Part shown: positions 27,011 through 34,983 of the stretch, one piece after another
Numbering within the stretch: position 1 is the first letter of the stretch
Layout of the letters: the number at the start of each line of letters is the position of its first letter
Translations under genes and position numbers: made by a program
Notes under the pieces: generated by a model
The model's database searches: none
Seen by the model: the letters and a program-made list of their open reading frames with translations, nothing else
What the model was told of the DNA's origin: nothing
Source: Afipia massiliensis
GTDB lineage: Bacteria; Pseudomonadota; Alphaproteobacteria; Rhizobiales; Xanthobacteraceae
Reading direction: 5' to 3'
DNA length: 64,000 bases
NCBI RefSeq assembly: GCF_001006325.2
Contig: NZ_LBIA02000001.1
Span: 3,225,501-3,289,500, forward strand

Positions 27011-27094
27011 CGGAAAACGACAGCACAAGACAGAGGCCATCTCGCACGCATCTCCCACCCTGCGGCGGCAGTGGAACTGTGCTAGGGCTTGCCC

Positions 27095-27730
27095 ATGCAG
27101 CCCGCCGAATCGGTTCTTTTCTTTTTCGGATTGTTCGCCATGGTCGCCGAGGCCATGACGGCGGCGCTCGCGGCCGGGCGGCGCAAGATGGACTGGTTCG
27201 GCGTCGCGATGCTGGGATGCGTGACCGCACTTGGCGGCGGCTCGTTGCGCGACATGCTGCTCGGGCATTATCCGCTGCTCTGGGTGAAACATCCCACACT
27301 GCTGCTGCTGACCGGCGGCGCGGCGCTGCTCACCATCGCGCTGGCGCGGGTGGTGCATCGCTTTCACTATCTCTTTCTTGTGCTCGATGCCATCGGCCTC
27401 GTGGTCTTCACCATCATCGGCTGCAATGTGGCCATGAGCATGGGCCATCCGCTGACCATCGTGGTGGTTGCGGGGATGATCACCGGATGCGCCGGGGGCG
27501 TGCTGCGCGATATTCTTTGCACCGAGGTGCCGCTGCTGTTCCGCAGCGAGCTTTACGCCAGCGTGTCGCTGGTGACGGGCGCGCTCTATGTCGCGGGCAA
27601 CCATTTCGGGGTCGAGCATGTCGCGGTGGTGATCGGCTCGGTGGCGTTCGGTTTGACGTTCCGCCTGCTGGCGATCCGCTACAAGTGGGAAATGCCGAAG
27701 TTCATCTATGAGCGCGAAGGGCCGCACTGA
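27095..27730 (+). CDS. TRIC-family cation channel (UPF0126, YicG-like)
   Basis: The 211-residue protein has about seven membrane segments in two homologous halves. Each half carries the hallmark glycine motif followed by RD: GGGSLRDMLLG in the first half and AGGVLRDILC in the second. Bacterial TRIC homologues form trimeric K+/Na+ channels. The ATG at 27095 gives MQPAESVLFFFGLFAMVAEA; a TTG two codons earlier is possible. It is monocistronic between repeats and the convergent VOC gene. Confidence 0.92.
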   Translation: MQPAESVLFFFGLFAMVAEAMTAALAAGRRKMDWFGVAMLGCVTALGGGSLRDMLLGHYPLLWVKHPTLLLLTGGAALLTIALARVVHRFHYLFLVLDAIGLVVFTIIGCNVAMSMGHPLTIVVVAGMITGCAGGVLRDILCTEVPLLFRSELYASVSLVTGALYVAGNHFGVEHVAVVIGSVAFGLTFRLLAIRYKWEMPKFIYEREGPH

Positions 27731-27762
27731 GGGTGCGGCCCAGTTGCTCGCCGAGGCGTGGC

Positions 27763-28224
27763 TTACGCCGCCTTGCCGCGCTTCTTCAGTTCTTCTTCCG
27801 CGCGTTTCTTCAGGTCGGCTGCGCTGACGTCCTCGACATGGGTGCCGACAAACCAGCTGTTGCCTGCGGGGTCCTTCACGCCGCCGGAGCGGTCACCGTA
27901 GAACTGGTTCGACGGCTCCATGATGGAGGTGCCGCCGGCCTTGATGGCCTTCTGGTAGGCAGCGTCCGCGTCAGGCACGTACAGATAGAGCATGGCCGGC
28001 GAGGCCTTCACGAACTCCGAGGAGTCCGCGATCATGATCATCGAGTTTCCGATTTTCAGCGCGGCATGCATCACCTTGTCGTCGGGCCGCTTGGTCATTT
28101 CGTTGAACAGTTCGGCGTCGAACGCCTTTTGAAGAAAGTCGATGACGTTCTCCGCGTCGTCGACAATGAGATAGGGCGTGACGGTGTGATATCCATCAGG
28201 AACGGGTTTGACCTTGGAAGCCAT
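27763..28224 (-). CDS. VOC-family (PhnB/glyoxalase-like) protein
   Basis: The 153-residue protein starts MASKVKPVPDGYHTVTPYLI and has the two beta-alpha-beta-beta-beta modules of the vicinal-oxygen-chelate fold, with VMHAALKIGNSMIMIADSSE, AMLYLYVPDADAAYQKAIKA and QFYGDRSGGVKDPAGNSWFV, as in PhnB-like proteins. The C-terminus is a Lys/Glu-rich helix. A strong GAGGAG site precedes ATG 28224 at 9 bases. The frame stays open upstream to 28572, but that part has a different character (see next entry). Confidence 0.88.
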   Translation of the reverse strand: MASKVKPVPDGYHTVTPYLIVDDAENVIDFLQKAFDAELFNEMTKRPDDKVMHAALKIGNSMIMIADSSEFVKASPAMLYLYVPDADAAYQKAIKAGGTSIMEPSNQFYGDRSGGVKDPAGNSWFVGTHVEDVSAADLKKRAEEELKKRGKAA

Positions 28225-28572
28225 GAGCAAACTCCTCATTTCGATAAGAGCGACGAGAAACAATTCGCGCCCGGATAAATAGATTCGGTCCCGCCTGACC
28301 GTCACGGGTTGCTCCGCCGGAGCTTCGTCCGCGATTGCGACAGGACCGTGAACCAGCCGCACCATGCACGCCTCCGTCGGGCGCAGCGGGCCGCTGCCCC
28401 GCGCGGCCATCTCCACGGCGTCGGCGATCTCCTGCGTGATGGCTGATTGTTCCGACGGGGGAAGGGCGCTGATGTAATCCAGCGCATCTTTCGTGGCGAT
28501 CGGGCGGCCCTTCGCTGGAACGATCGGCTTGATGAAACGGCTATTCCACGGCACGGACGACTCCTGCGTCAC
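28225..28572 (-). other. In-frame upstream open region, possible separate small protein or lost stop
   Basis: Reading leftward from ATG 28572, 116 codons run without a stop straight into the VOC gene. The first part (FIKPIVPAKGRPIATKDALD, YISALPPSEQSAITQEIADA) looks like a small Bradyrhizobium-type conserved protein of about 80-100 residues. The last 30 codons look non-coding. Either the small gene lost its stop or the two form a 269-residue fusion. The VOC gene has its own ribosome-binding site, so I favour a degraded or read-through upstream gene. Confidence 0.4.
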
Positions 28573-28876
28573 ATGGCCGGATTAAGTGCGCTGCCTGCGA
28601 TTCGTTCCGAACCATTCGGCGTGTTGCGCGTTGTTCCGCATGCCGAAGAAAGCGTCACATCCCAAGAAAATGCCGGTGAAGCTGGCGATGACGATGCAAC
28701 CACCCGATAACGGTCGCGGTGTTCCTCAGCCAATGACATCGCGGACGAATGTGGTCGGGCCGAGGGAACCGATGCGCAGCGACAAGGCGCAATGCGCGAA
28801 AGCGCGTGCAAGCGCGCTCGCAAGGCAGCGCGATGAACTGCGCAGAGGGCATCCCACGCCGCGCGTGTGAGGCGTC

Positions 28877-28948
28877 ATGAAGAAATTTCTCGAATGGCTG
28901 GAAATGATCTGGAAGGGCGAGCAGTCTGTGGAACCGCAGGATCGTTAG
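28877..28948 (+). CDS. Possible 23-residue small protein
   Basis: ATG 28877 to TAG 28948 encodes MKKFLEWLEMIWKGEQSVEP followed by QDR: an amphipathic, Trp-containing helix with a charged tail. It sits in the 376-base gap between the minus-strand VOC and membrane-protein genes, where no larger gene is convincing. The ribosome-binding site is weak (GTGAGGCG). Support is only the amphipathic pattern and the clean frame. Confidence 0.25.
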   Translation: MKKFLEWLEMIWKGEQSVEPQDR

Positions 28949-29560
28949 CTAGCCCGTGCGCCGGACGCGCGCCGTGGTGCCCGCGACGATCTGCATGGTC
29001 ACGCCAAGTAGCCAGCCGCATGCCAGCGCCACTGTGATCGCCGCCGTCGGGTCGGAATCGGTGACGATGGAATAGACCGAAATGAAGGCTGCGGTTGCGG
29101 CGAGGAATGTTCCGGCCGCGCTCAGCAGTTCGACGGGGTCCATCGGCTGCATATCTTCGCCGGTGAGGCGCGCCTGCGGCAGCCGGCCAGTGCGATGCGG
29201 TGGGACATCGATGCCGAGATAGAAGCCGATGGCGCCAAGGACCATCAGGGTGAGACTCATGGTCACGGAACCCAGGAGTTCGACCCGCGCGCTCGAGACA
29301 TGGGCCGCGACGAACAGGCCGCATGACGCGCCCGCCATGGACAGGCCGAGCCGTTCGATCACATGGGCGCATCTGCTGGTGCGGGAACGGTAGGCACGAT
29401 GGGCGATGATGCTGTCTGCCATCTTTGTCCACTCACGGAACAGTAAATCGTTCCCGTCATCGCCAAGGAAATCGTCGAGGAAATCGTCAAGGAAATCGCC
29501 GTTGATGTAGGCGCGGCGCTGCCGGTTCGAAAGATACTCCTTCGATACCTTCCCCGTCAC
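28949..29560 (-). CDS. Four-helix membrane protein with an acidic N-terminal repeat, unknown function
   Basis: The 203-residue frame has four hydrophobic segments from residue 70 on (GLSMAGASCGLFVAAHV, LLGSVTMSLTLMVLGAIGFY, LLSAAGTFLAATAAFISVYS, AAITVALACGWLLGVTMQIV). Residues 21-37 contain DFLDDFLDDFLGDD, encoded by three 12-base tandem units (29464-29499). Translation could instead start at the internal ATG 29422 (MADSIIAHRAYRSRTSRCAH), which would leave out the repeat. No family is recognised. Confidence 0.65.
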   Translation of the reverse strand: MTGKVSKEYLSNRQRRAYINGDFLDDFLDDFLGDDGNDLLFREWTKMADSIIAHRAYRSRTSRCAHVIERLGLSMAGASCGLFVAAHVSSARVELLGSVTMSLTLMVLGAIGFYLGIDVPPHRTGRLPQARLTGEDMQPMDPVELLSAAGTFLAATAAFISVYSIVTDSDPTAAITVALACGWLLGVTMQIVAGTTARVRRTG

Positions 29561-29574
29561 GCTTGACTTATCTC

Positions 29575-30056
29575 GTCACTAGGATTATATTCCCTTTTGT
29601 CTCGCCCCGTCATGAGGGGCGTTTCGCGATCGTCACGATACGCGGGGCGGGATGCGGTGGCCGCGTGCGGCGCTCGGTTTGCGGCTGTGAAAAGCACCGC
29701 GAACGACGACGGCGCAGCAGCGGACGGCCAAAGTCGTGTGGTCCCGGCGTCGCGGTGCTGACGTCGAAAGGAGCGAGAGGGTCTGTCGCCCCAGTGGCGG
29801 TGGAACACACTCACGATCCAGAACGGTGGCGAAAGAGCCGTCCACCGGGGAGAGCGCGAACCAGGCCGTTCCAACCATTGCGTGCGGAACGCCGGATGTG
29901 TCCGGCGCAACCGTGGTGACGACACTCGTGTGCTTTCTACCTTTGCACACGGGGCTGCGGATGCGTCGAGCATCCGGCGTTCCGCGCGCCCTCAATTGGG
30001 CGAAGCGATGTAAGACTTCGGGCGCCCCCGCGCCGTCACAACAACAGGGGTGATGA
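29575..30056. repeat. Long non-coding segment resembling a multicopy family element
   Basis: About 480 bases without a credible gene. It begins with TCTCGCCCCGTCATGAGGGG + CGTTTCGCGATCGTCACGAT, contains GTGTGGTCCCGGCGTCGCGG and matching inverted pieces (CGGAACGCCGGATG / CATCCGGCGTTCCG near 29889-29980), and ends near CACAACAACAGGGGTGATGA. I recall near-identical gene-free segments recurring in Bradyrhizobium-type genomes, so I read it as a repeated element, not as genes; this is not verified here. Frames on either strand give Arg/Pro-rich nonsense. Confidence 0.6.
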
Positions 30057-30113
30057 TGGCTGTTTGAAATTTGAATCGGGAGACGTGAAGCGCGATCACG
30101 CAACACTTCAGAT

Positions 30114-30239
30114 GTCGTCCCCGCGCAGGCGGGGACCCATAACCACCGAACATTATGATGACGAAGGAAAGAGTTGCCCCGCTATCGCGGTAACATGATG
30201 GCTTTGGGAGTATGGGTCCCCGCCTTCGCGGGGACGACG
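30114..30239. repeat. Palindromic repeat, family B, copy 3
   Basis: GTCGTCCCCGCGCAGGCGGG + GACCCATAACCACCGAAC and TATGGGTCCCCGCCTTCGCG + GGGACGAC form the outer arms, with a GCCCCGCTATCGCGGTAAC insert. It is related to the copies at 59568 and 60414. Confidence 0.88.
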
Positions 30240-30243
30240 ACAA

Positions 30244-30270
30244 GAAAAACCCCGCCGAAGCGGGGTTTGC
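30244..30270 (-). terminator. Rho-independent terminator for the small Cys-rich protein gene
   Basis: On the minus strand: AAACCCCGC, TTCG loop, GCGGGGTTTTTC. It lies 18 bases after the stop of the gene at 30288. Confidence 0.85.
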
Positions 30271-30287
30271 AGTGTGAGGCTATGCGC

Positions 30288-30545
30288 TCACCACCAGGTA
30301 CGGCAGACGCGGCCAGGACCCCAGTAACGGCACTTGCGCACCACCGGCAGGCGAACCACGACCACGCGGCCACGGTTGACGACACAGCGGCCATACGGGC
30401 CACGATGGAAGCCGCGGCCGCAACCGCCGGCGACCTGGATGACATCGGCGCTGATGCCGGGCGCGGGAGCTGCAGGCATGGCGTTGGCGGCGCTGAAACC
30501 GGCCGCGGAGGCTGCGAGAAGTGCTGCTGCGAACAACGTTTTCAT
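30288..30545 (-). CDS. Small exported GCG-type four-Cys protein
   Basis: The 85-residue protein has a signal peptide (MKTLFAAALLAASAAGFSAA, cleavage near NAM). Its mature part reads QVAGGCGRGFHRGPYGRC, then a basic Val-rich segment and a second Cys pair in RKCRYWGPGRVC. The GCGxGFHRxxxGxC opening is the motif of the GCG_CRPN-type small proteins. The gene at 31722 encodes a relative with the same four-Cys spacing style. ATG 30545 has a GAGGAAAG site upstream. Function unknown; secretion and disulfides are inferred. Confidence 0.8.
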   Translation of the reverse strand: MKTLFAAALLAASAAGFSAANAMPAAPAPGISADVIQVAGGCGRGFHRGPYGRCVVNRGRVVVVRLPVVRKCRYWGPGRVCRTWW

Positions 30546-30834
30546 GGGTGTCTTTCCTCGGATCATCATGTTGCAAATTTATGTTGCGACGGCCCGGCCG
30601 GGGCCGGCCAGGAAGCCGGAATCAGATCGCCGGCATCGGCCGGCGCGGGACATTATTCTTCCGAAGATTGACACAAGATGAACCGATTGTGATCGCCGAC
30701 GCAGGTCAGTGGCCGCATTGGCTGCAGAGGAAAGCAGCTTGGCCACGGAGACGAATCCGGAATCCCGTCGGTTCAGTTTCCATTCATGCGCGCTGCGGAA
30801 TTCTTGATGCGAACAGAACATCGGAGGACGCATC
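30546..30834. promoter_or_regulatory. Divergent intergenic region between a Cys-rich gene and the first Tat-type gene
   Basis: These 289 bases hold no gene and include a GGCCCGGCCGGGGCCGGCC + AGGAAGCCGG palindromic patch (30592-30618) and AT-rich patches on each side. The likely promoters of both flanking genes lie here. A CGGAGGA site precedes ATG 30835. Confidence 0.5.
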
Positions 30835-31188
30835 ATGGATCGCCGCGGTTTTCTCAAGTTCGCGTTTGGTGTCGCCGCCGCCGGTGCGGCAACTGTTACC
30901 GCCGCGCGCGCCGCGCCGCTTGCGCCGCAAGTGCTCACCGACAAACCGCTCGAGCCGGATCAACTTCCGCAGAACGCCGTCGCCAACGACGACGATCTGA
31001 ACGAGGCACAGGTCGAGCAGGTCCGGTGGGGACGCCGCCGCGGCTGGGGCCGTCGTCGCTGGGGATGGCGCCGCCGCCGCTACTGGGGCTTTCGCCGCCG
31101 AAGGTACTGGCGCCGCCGCAGGTACTGGGGATGGCGTCGCCGCCGCCGCTACTATCGTCGTCGGTATTGGCGTCGCCGTTACTGGTGA
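30835..31188 (+). CDS. Twin-arginine-signal protein with an Arg/Trp/Tyr-rich polycationic tail
   Basis: The 117-residue protein starts MDRRGFLKFAFGVAAAGAAT, a twin-arginine-like signal with RRGFLK. After a short acidic linker ending DDDLNEAQVEQVRW, residues about 66-117 consist almost only of Arg, Trp, Tyr and Gly in units like RRRRYW and GWRRRR. The linker is shared with the next gene (DDLAGAELEQVHW), which carries a His/Arg tail instead. Charge and aromaticity suggest binding to nucleic acid, LPS or polysaccharide, or an antimicrobial or metal role. All of these are inferences. Confidence 0.8.
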   Translation: MDRRGFLKFAFGVAAAGAATVTAARAAPLAPQVLTDKPLEPDQLPQNAVANDDDLNEAQVEQVRWGRRRGWGRRRWGWRRRRYWGFRRRRYWRRRRYWGWRRRRRYYRRRYWRRRYW

Positions 31189-31352
31189 TGAGCTACCGCA
31201 TCATTTGTTGAGGGAATGATCGCGCTGTCATTCGTGCGTAGAGAGGCAACGGGTCGCATGCAGGAAACGGAACAATTTGGTTTCACACCGCGTTCGTTGA
31301 TCTTGCGGGACAGTCGTGCCGTGAAACGTTCGCTTCACAAGGAGAAGAATTG

Positions 31353-31649
31353 ATGGAACGTCGTGATTTTCTGAAGTTTGCGTTCGGCTTCGCCGCCGGC
31401 GCAGGTGCAATTGTCGCCGCGGCATCAGCGGCGAGTGCTGCGCCGATGCTGTCCCCGCATCATGATTTGATGAACGGCCCGAAGCCGGAGCCTGACGTGA
31501 CGGCCAAGCCCGCGGTTGCGGATCAGGACGATCTTGCGGGTGCCGAACTTGAGCAGGTGCATTGGCGCCATCGCCATCACCGCCGCCATCATCGCCGCTA
31601 TCACCGGCATCACCGCCGCCACTACCGTCGGCATTACCGCCGCTGGTAA
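31353..31649 (+). CDS. Twin-arginine-signal protein with a His/Arg-rich tail
   Basis: The 98-residue protein starts MERRDFLKFAFGFAAGAGAI, a twin-arginine-like signal very close to that of the gene 164 bases upstream. The linker DQDDLAGAELEQVHW matches its neighbour, but the tail from about residue 72 is His/Arg/Tyr-rich (RHRHHRRHHRRYHRHHRRHY). Such a tail could bind Ni, Zn or Cu or polyanions. ATG 31353 is preferred to the adjacent TTG 31350 because of an AAGGAGAAG site upstream. A terminator follows. Confidence 0.8.
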   Translation: MERRDFLKFAFGFAAGAGAIVAAASAASAAPMLSPHHDLMNGPKPEPDVTAKPAVADQDDLAGAELEQVHWRHRHHRRHHRRYHRHHRRHYRRHYRRW

Positions 31650-31666
31650 GCGGCGGCTGAACGAAC

Positions 31667-31700
31667 AAACCCCGGCTGCGATCGAGCCGGGGTTTTGTTT
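31667..31700 (+). terminator. Rho-independent terminator after the second Tat-type gene
   Basis: Stem AAACCCCGGCT / AGCCGGGGTTT with loop GCGATCG, then TTGTTT. Confidence 0.88.
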
Positions 31701-31721
31701 TACGGGTATAGTTTTTTGTGC

Positions 31722-31985
31722 TTACTCGCGCCGGCACTTGCCGGCGAGGTTGCGCCGGTATCCGACCTGACATTTGCGGGCGAACAGCCGCATCAGTCTC
31801 GGTCCTTCCGGCTGCGGGCGGCAGACTCCGCTTGAGAGGCGATGAAATCCGACGCCGCATCCGTCCTTCACCGCCACCACATCGCCGCGCGCGGCGGCGG
31901 CCAGCGAGGCGATCGGCATGGCCTGCGCGGCTCCCGCGCCGAGCATCGCACCTGCGAGGACGACTGCCGCACAAAACGCCTTCAT
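31722..31985 (-). CDS. Small exported GCG-type four-Cys protein, relative of the gene at 30288
   Basis: The 87-residue protein has a signal peptide (MKAFCAAVVLAGAMLGAGAA, cleavage near AQAM). The mature part contains VKDGCGVGFHRLSSGVCRPQ, the GCG_CRPN-type motif, followed by a basic stretch with two more Cys (RKCQVGYRRNLAGKC). It lies just past the convergent Tat-type gene and its terminator, so the two Cys-rich genes bracket the two polycationic genes. It ends in KCRRE. Function unknown. Confidence 0.8.
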   Translation of the reverse strand: MKAFCAAVVLAGAMLGAGAAQAMPIASLAAAARGDVVAVKDGCGVGFHRLSSGVCRPQPEGPRLMRLFARKCQVGYRRNLAGKCRRE

Positions 31986-32003
31986 CGTCGTCTCTCTCAG
32001 CGA

Positions 32004-32870
32004 TCAGAGCTTCGGCGCGTTGCCGAGCGGGGTCTTGTTCAGGGCTTCGTTCTTCTCGGCAGCGAAAGCGTCCGCGTCGATCTTCGCCGAGCTGATGATT
32101 TGCTTGAAGTCAATCAGCGTGAACTCAGTCTTGCTGACCCGGTTCGGCGTGATGCCCGGCGAGATCTCGACTGAGACGAGCGCGTCGCAATTGGCAGCCT
32201 TGGCCTCAATGACAAGCTTGTCGAGCGTCTTCTCCAGCGCTTGCGCACGTTTTAGTTCCGCGACGCAGCTACCGCGTCCGTTAGCATCATTGAGCGCGAC
32301 AGCGACCTTCGGATTAATCGGCCCGTTGAGCGCTTCGAGCGCGGTGGCAGGGGTATACTTCTGCTTGACCGACATCAGCTTGCCGCCCTTGTAGAAATAG
32401 TACATGCGGCCGTCGCCGATCGCCGTGGGCGCACCATACTTCGTGGTCACGCGCTCGATCATCTCGGCCTTCGATGGCTGCTTGTCGGCAGAAAAGCCGA
32501 GCAGGCGCGAGATGTAATAGGCGCGGTTGGCGCTCGCGGGCGAGGAGAAAACCGCCAGCATCGATTCACCAGGATGGGTGCTGGTCGGGGCGAGGGTAAA
32601 CTTCATCGCGGTGACATAAGTCACGTTGGTGCCGCCGAACTTCTGCTGCGCGGTTTCCGGCTTCACGCCCGGCAGATCTTTCAGGTAGGCCTCGAAGATC
32701 GGCGCGGCCTTGCTGCCTTCGATGTTGCTCGACAGGCCGACAATGTCAGGCTGCAGCTTCGCGGAAAATGCTGTTTCGGGTGACTTGGGCCTGATTTCGT
32801 AAGCCCAGCCGGTGGCCGGAGCCGTGACCGAAAAAAGCGCGACAAATGCGACTAACCCACTGCGAAACAT
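32004..32870 (-). CDS. Exported protein of unknown function
   Basis: The 288-residue protein has a signal peptide (MFRSGLVAFVALFSVTAPAT, cleavage near GWA-Y). The body is mixed alpha/beta with TKYGAPTAIGDGRMYYFYKG, which resembles periplasmic proteins that read out a short substrate, but no known domain is recognised. There are two Cys in the C-terminal half (GRGSCVAEL and AANCDAL). Its 3' end lies 18 bases before the small Cys-rich gene on the same strand, so the two may be co-transcribed. Confidence 0.75.
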   Translation of the reverse strand: MFRSGLVAFVALFSVTAPATGWAYEIRPKSPETAFSAKLQPDIVGLSSNIEGSKAAPIFEAYLKDLPGVKPETAQQKFGGTNVTYVTAMKFTLAPTSTHPGESMLAVFSSPASANRAYYISRLLGFSADKQPSKAEMIERVTTKYGAPTAIGDGRMYYFYKGGKLMSVKQKYTPATALEALNGPINPKVAVALNDANGRGSCVAELKRAQALEKTLDKLVIEAKAANCDALVSVEISPGITPNRVSKTEFTLIDFKQIISSAKIDADAFAAEKNEALNKTPLGNAPKL

Positions 32871-32966
32871 GGAACACCCTGTCAGAAAATCGGGACATCA
32901 AAAGCGCGAAAAGCGCAGCGAATTACGCCAATTTTTGCTCGGCGCTGTCAACTGCGGATTGTTGCA

Positions 32967-33656
32967 TTAATCGCCCGGCGCGCCGAACAATGCGTTAAAG
33001 CGCGCGGTACCTTTCGGCGAAAACGTCACGACGCGGCTGCCTTTTTCGCGCTTGGCCCAGTTCAACTCGTAGAATCGCGACAAGATCGCCGCGCCGAGCG
33101 ATCCCGCGAGATGGCTGCGCCGCACACTCCAGTCGAGACAGGTCTTGCACAGCGGACGGCGCGATCCGCCGAGGGCCGGCAGGTCGATGCCGAAATCAGC
33201 GACGAACCGCTCACCCTGGGGCGTGAGCGCGACGTTGTCCTTCTGCGTGCGCAGGAGCTTCTTCTCCGTCATGGAATCGAGCATCCGGACGCCCAGATCG
33301 CCGGCAAGGTGATCGTAGCAGACGCGGGCGCGCCGCAGCCCGGGGTCGGCAGGTCCGGTGCGGACACGCAGGTGGCCGGCGCGGGCGGCGAGCCCCATCA
33401 GTCCTTCCAGCACAGCGGCTACGTCCGGCCCGGAGAGCCGGAAATAGCGGTGGCGGCCCTGCTTCTCGGGGACGACGAGATGTCCGGCCTCAAGCTTGGC
33501 GAGATGCGAACTCGTGGTCTGCGGAGTGATACCGGCTTCCTGCGCGAGTTCGGTTGCGGTGAGGGCGCGTCCGCTCATCAGTGCGGTCAGCATGTTGGAG
33601 CGCGCGGGATCGCCGACTAGCGAGGCGATCATGGCCATGTCCGGTCCGGCTTTCAT
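32967..33656 (-). CDS. ArsR-type winged-helix transcriptional regulator
   Basis: The 229-residue protein has an ArsR helix-turn-helix at 10-85 ([40 protein letters not shown], then [11 protein letters not shown]). The C-terminal half includes a Cys pair ([20 protein letters not shown]), common in the larger ArsR relatives. It is divergent from the NIPSNAP gene, with 71 bases between starts, so that gene is a likely target. The ligand is unknown. Confidence 0.85.
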   Translation of the reverse strand: MKAGPDMAMIASLVGDPARSNMLTALMSGRALTATELAQEAGITPQTTSSHLAKLEAGHLVVPEKQGRHRYFRLSGPDVAAVLEGLMGLAARAGHLRVRTGPADPGLRRARVCYDHLAGDLGVRMLDSMTEKKLLRTQKDNVALTPQGERFVADFGIDLPALGGSRRPLCKTCLDWSVRRSHLAGSLGAAILSRFYELNWAKREKGSRVVTFSPKGTARFNALFGAPGD

Positions 33657-33727
33657 ACTTCGATCCTAGTCGAAGCGTTGAGAGCAGGCAACGGTCTAGG
33701 CTCTGCCTCCGACAATGGGAGCATCGC

Positions 33728-34036
33728 ATGACCATTACCGTTTTTATTCGCTACCAGCTCGATCCGTTCAAACGACATTTGTTTGAAGCCTATGCGCAGC
33801 GATGGCTTACTATCATTCCGAAATGCGGAGGTGATCTGCTCGGCTACTGGATGCCGCACGAGGGTACCGACAACATCGCGTTCGGGCTGATCTCGTTTCC
33901 GAGTCTGGCGGAGTATGAATCCTACCGTGCACGGTTGAAGTCAGACGGTGAGGGTGTTTCAAACTTCAATTTCGCGCAGGAGCACCGGTTTATCCTCTCG
34001 GAGGAGCGAACCTTTCTGCGGCAGGTGCAGGGCTGA
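33728..34036 (+). CDS. NIPSNAP-family protein
   Basis: The 102-residue protein begins [20 protein letters not shown] and contains [20 protein letters not shown] and [20 protein letters not shown], the NIPSNAP ferredoxin-like fold. Its role in bacteria is not settled. The ATG at 33728 is supported by GGGAG upstream and by the family start; the longer frame upstream runs through the ArsR gene. It is probably controlled by the divergent ArsR protein. Confidence 0.88.
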   Translation: MTITVFIRYQLDPFKRHLFEAYAQRWLTIIPKCGGDLLGYWMPHEGTDNIAFGLISFPSLAEYESYRARLKSDGEGVSNFNFAQEHRFILSEERTFLRQVQG

Positions 34037-34130
34037 CACTCACGTCATGCCAATTGATTCCACATGGCATCAGCGGCATCGTCGGCCGCGGCGCCAAAGA
34101 CATCGAAACATATCGCCGGGAGGACAGGGA

Positions 34131-34967
34131 ATGCCGGTTTCAATAGCCCAGAAGCGCGCGGATTTCAGAAAACTACACGAGAGCGGATGCTTCGTGCTGC
34201 CCAACCCATGGGACGTGGGCAGCGCCCAACTTTTGCAGGGAATGGGATTCAAGGCGCTCGCCTCAACCAGTTCGGGTTTTGCTTGGTCGATCGGGCATCC
34301 CGACAACAAGGTGACGTGCGACGACGTCCTGGCGCATCTGAAAACGCTGAACGATGCCACCGATCTGCCGGTGAATGCCGATTTCGAGGCGGGTTTTGCG
34401 CATGATCCGGCGGGTGTGGCAGCCAACGTGGCGCGTGGCGTTGCGACCGGCGTGGCCGGACTGTCGATCGAGGACTCGACCGGCGATGCGTCGGCCCCGC
34501 TCTATGAGATGACCCTTGCGGTGGAGCGCATGCGTGCGGCCCGTTCCGCGATTGATGCGGCGGGCGGCGATGTCGTGCTGGTGGGGCGGTGTGAGAGTTT
34601 TCTCATCGGTCAACCCGATCTCAAGGCGACCATCGCACGGCTAATCGCCTACGCCGAGGCCGGCGCGGATTGCCTGTATGCACCGGGCATCAGGACCAAG
34701 GAGCAGATCGCGGCGGTTGTGAAAGAACTGGCGCCGAAACCGATCAACGTCTTGTGGGGTGGCCCCGGTATGACGCAGGCAGAACTCGCCGATCTCGGGG
34801 TGAGACGCATCAGTGTTGGTGGCGCTCTCGCACGCACGGCGTGGGGCGCATTCCTGAAGGCTGCGCGTGAAATTGCCGAAAGTGGATCGTTCGCCGGAAT
34901 GGCGCAGGCTGTGCCGCACGGGGAGATCAATGGCTTCTTTGCGAAAGCCGCCAAGGAGCGGAAATAG
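34131..34967 (+). CDS. Isocitrate lyase / PEP mutase superfamily enzyme
   Basis: The 278-residue protein has the superfamily layout: CFVLPNPWDVGSAQLLQGMG, ALASTSSGFAWSIGHPDNKV, NADFEAGFAHDPAGVAANVA with the metal-binding acidic cluster, GLSIEDSTGDAS and VGRCESFLIG. Members cleave or form C-C or C-P bonds next to a carboxylate; the KKCGH loop of true isocitrate lyases is not present, so the reaction is unknown (oxaloacetate hydrolase or a lyase are options). ATG 34131 has an AGGACAGGGA leader. Confidence 0.85.
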   Translation: MPVSIAQKRADFRKLHESGCFVLPNPWDVGSAQLLQGMGFKALASTSSGFAWSIGHPDNKVTCDDVLAHLKTLNDATDLPVNADFEAGFAHDPAGVAANVARGVATGVAGLSIEDSTGDASAPLYEMTLAVERMRAARSAIDAAGGDVVLVGRCESFLIGQPDLKATIARLIAYAEAGADCLYAPGIRTKEQIAAVVKELAPKPINVLWGGPGMTQAELADLGVRRISVGGALARTAWGAFLKAAREIAESGSFAGMAQAVPHGEINGFFAKAAKERK

Positions 34968-34983
34968 CAGACGGTCAATGACC

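Noticed and set aside
28586-28870. 94-codon plus-strand frame before the 23-residue frame
   Set aside because: No ribosome-binding site, no domain and low-complexity composition; not supported enough to list as a gene.
29563-30106. Several overlapping frames in the repeat-rich gap
   Set aside because: Arg/Pro-rich, overlapping on both strands, and lying within a non-coding segment.
30114-30239. Possible CRISPR-like array in the repeat-rich gap
   Set aside because: Repeats are palindromic, few and without regular spacers; no cas genes in the window.
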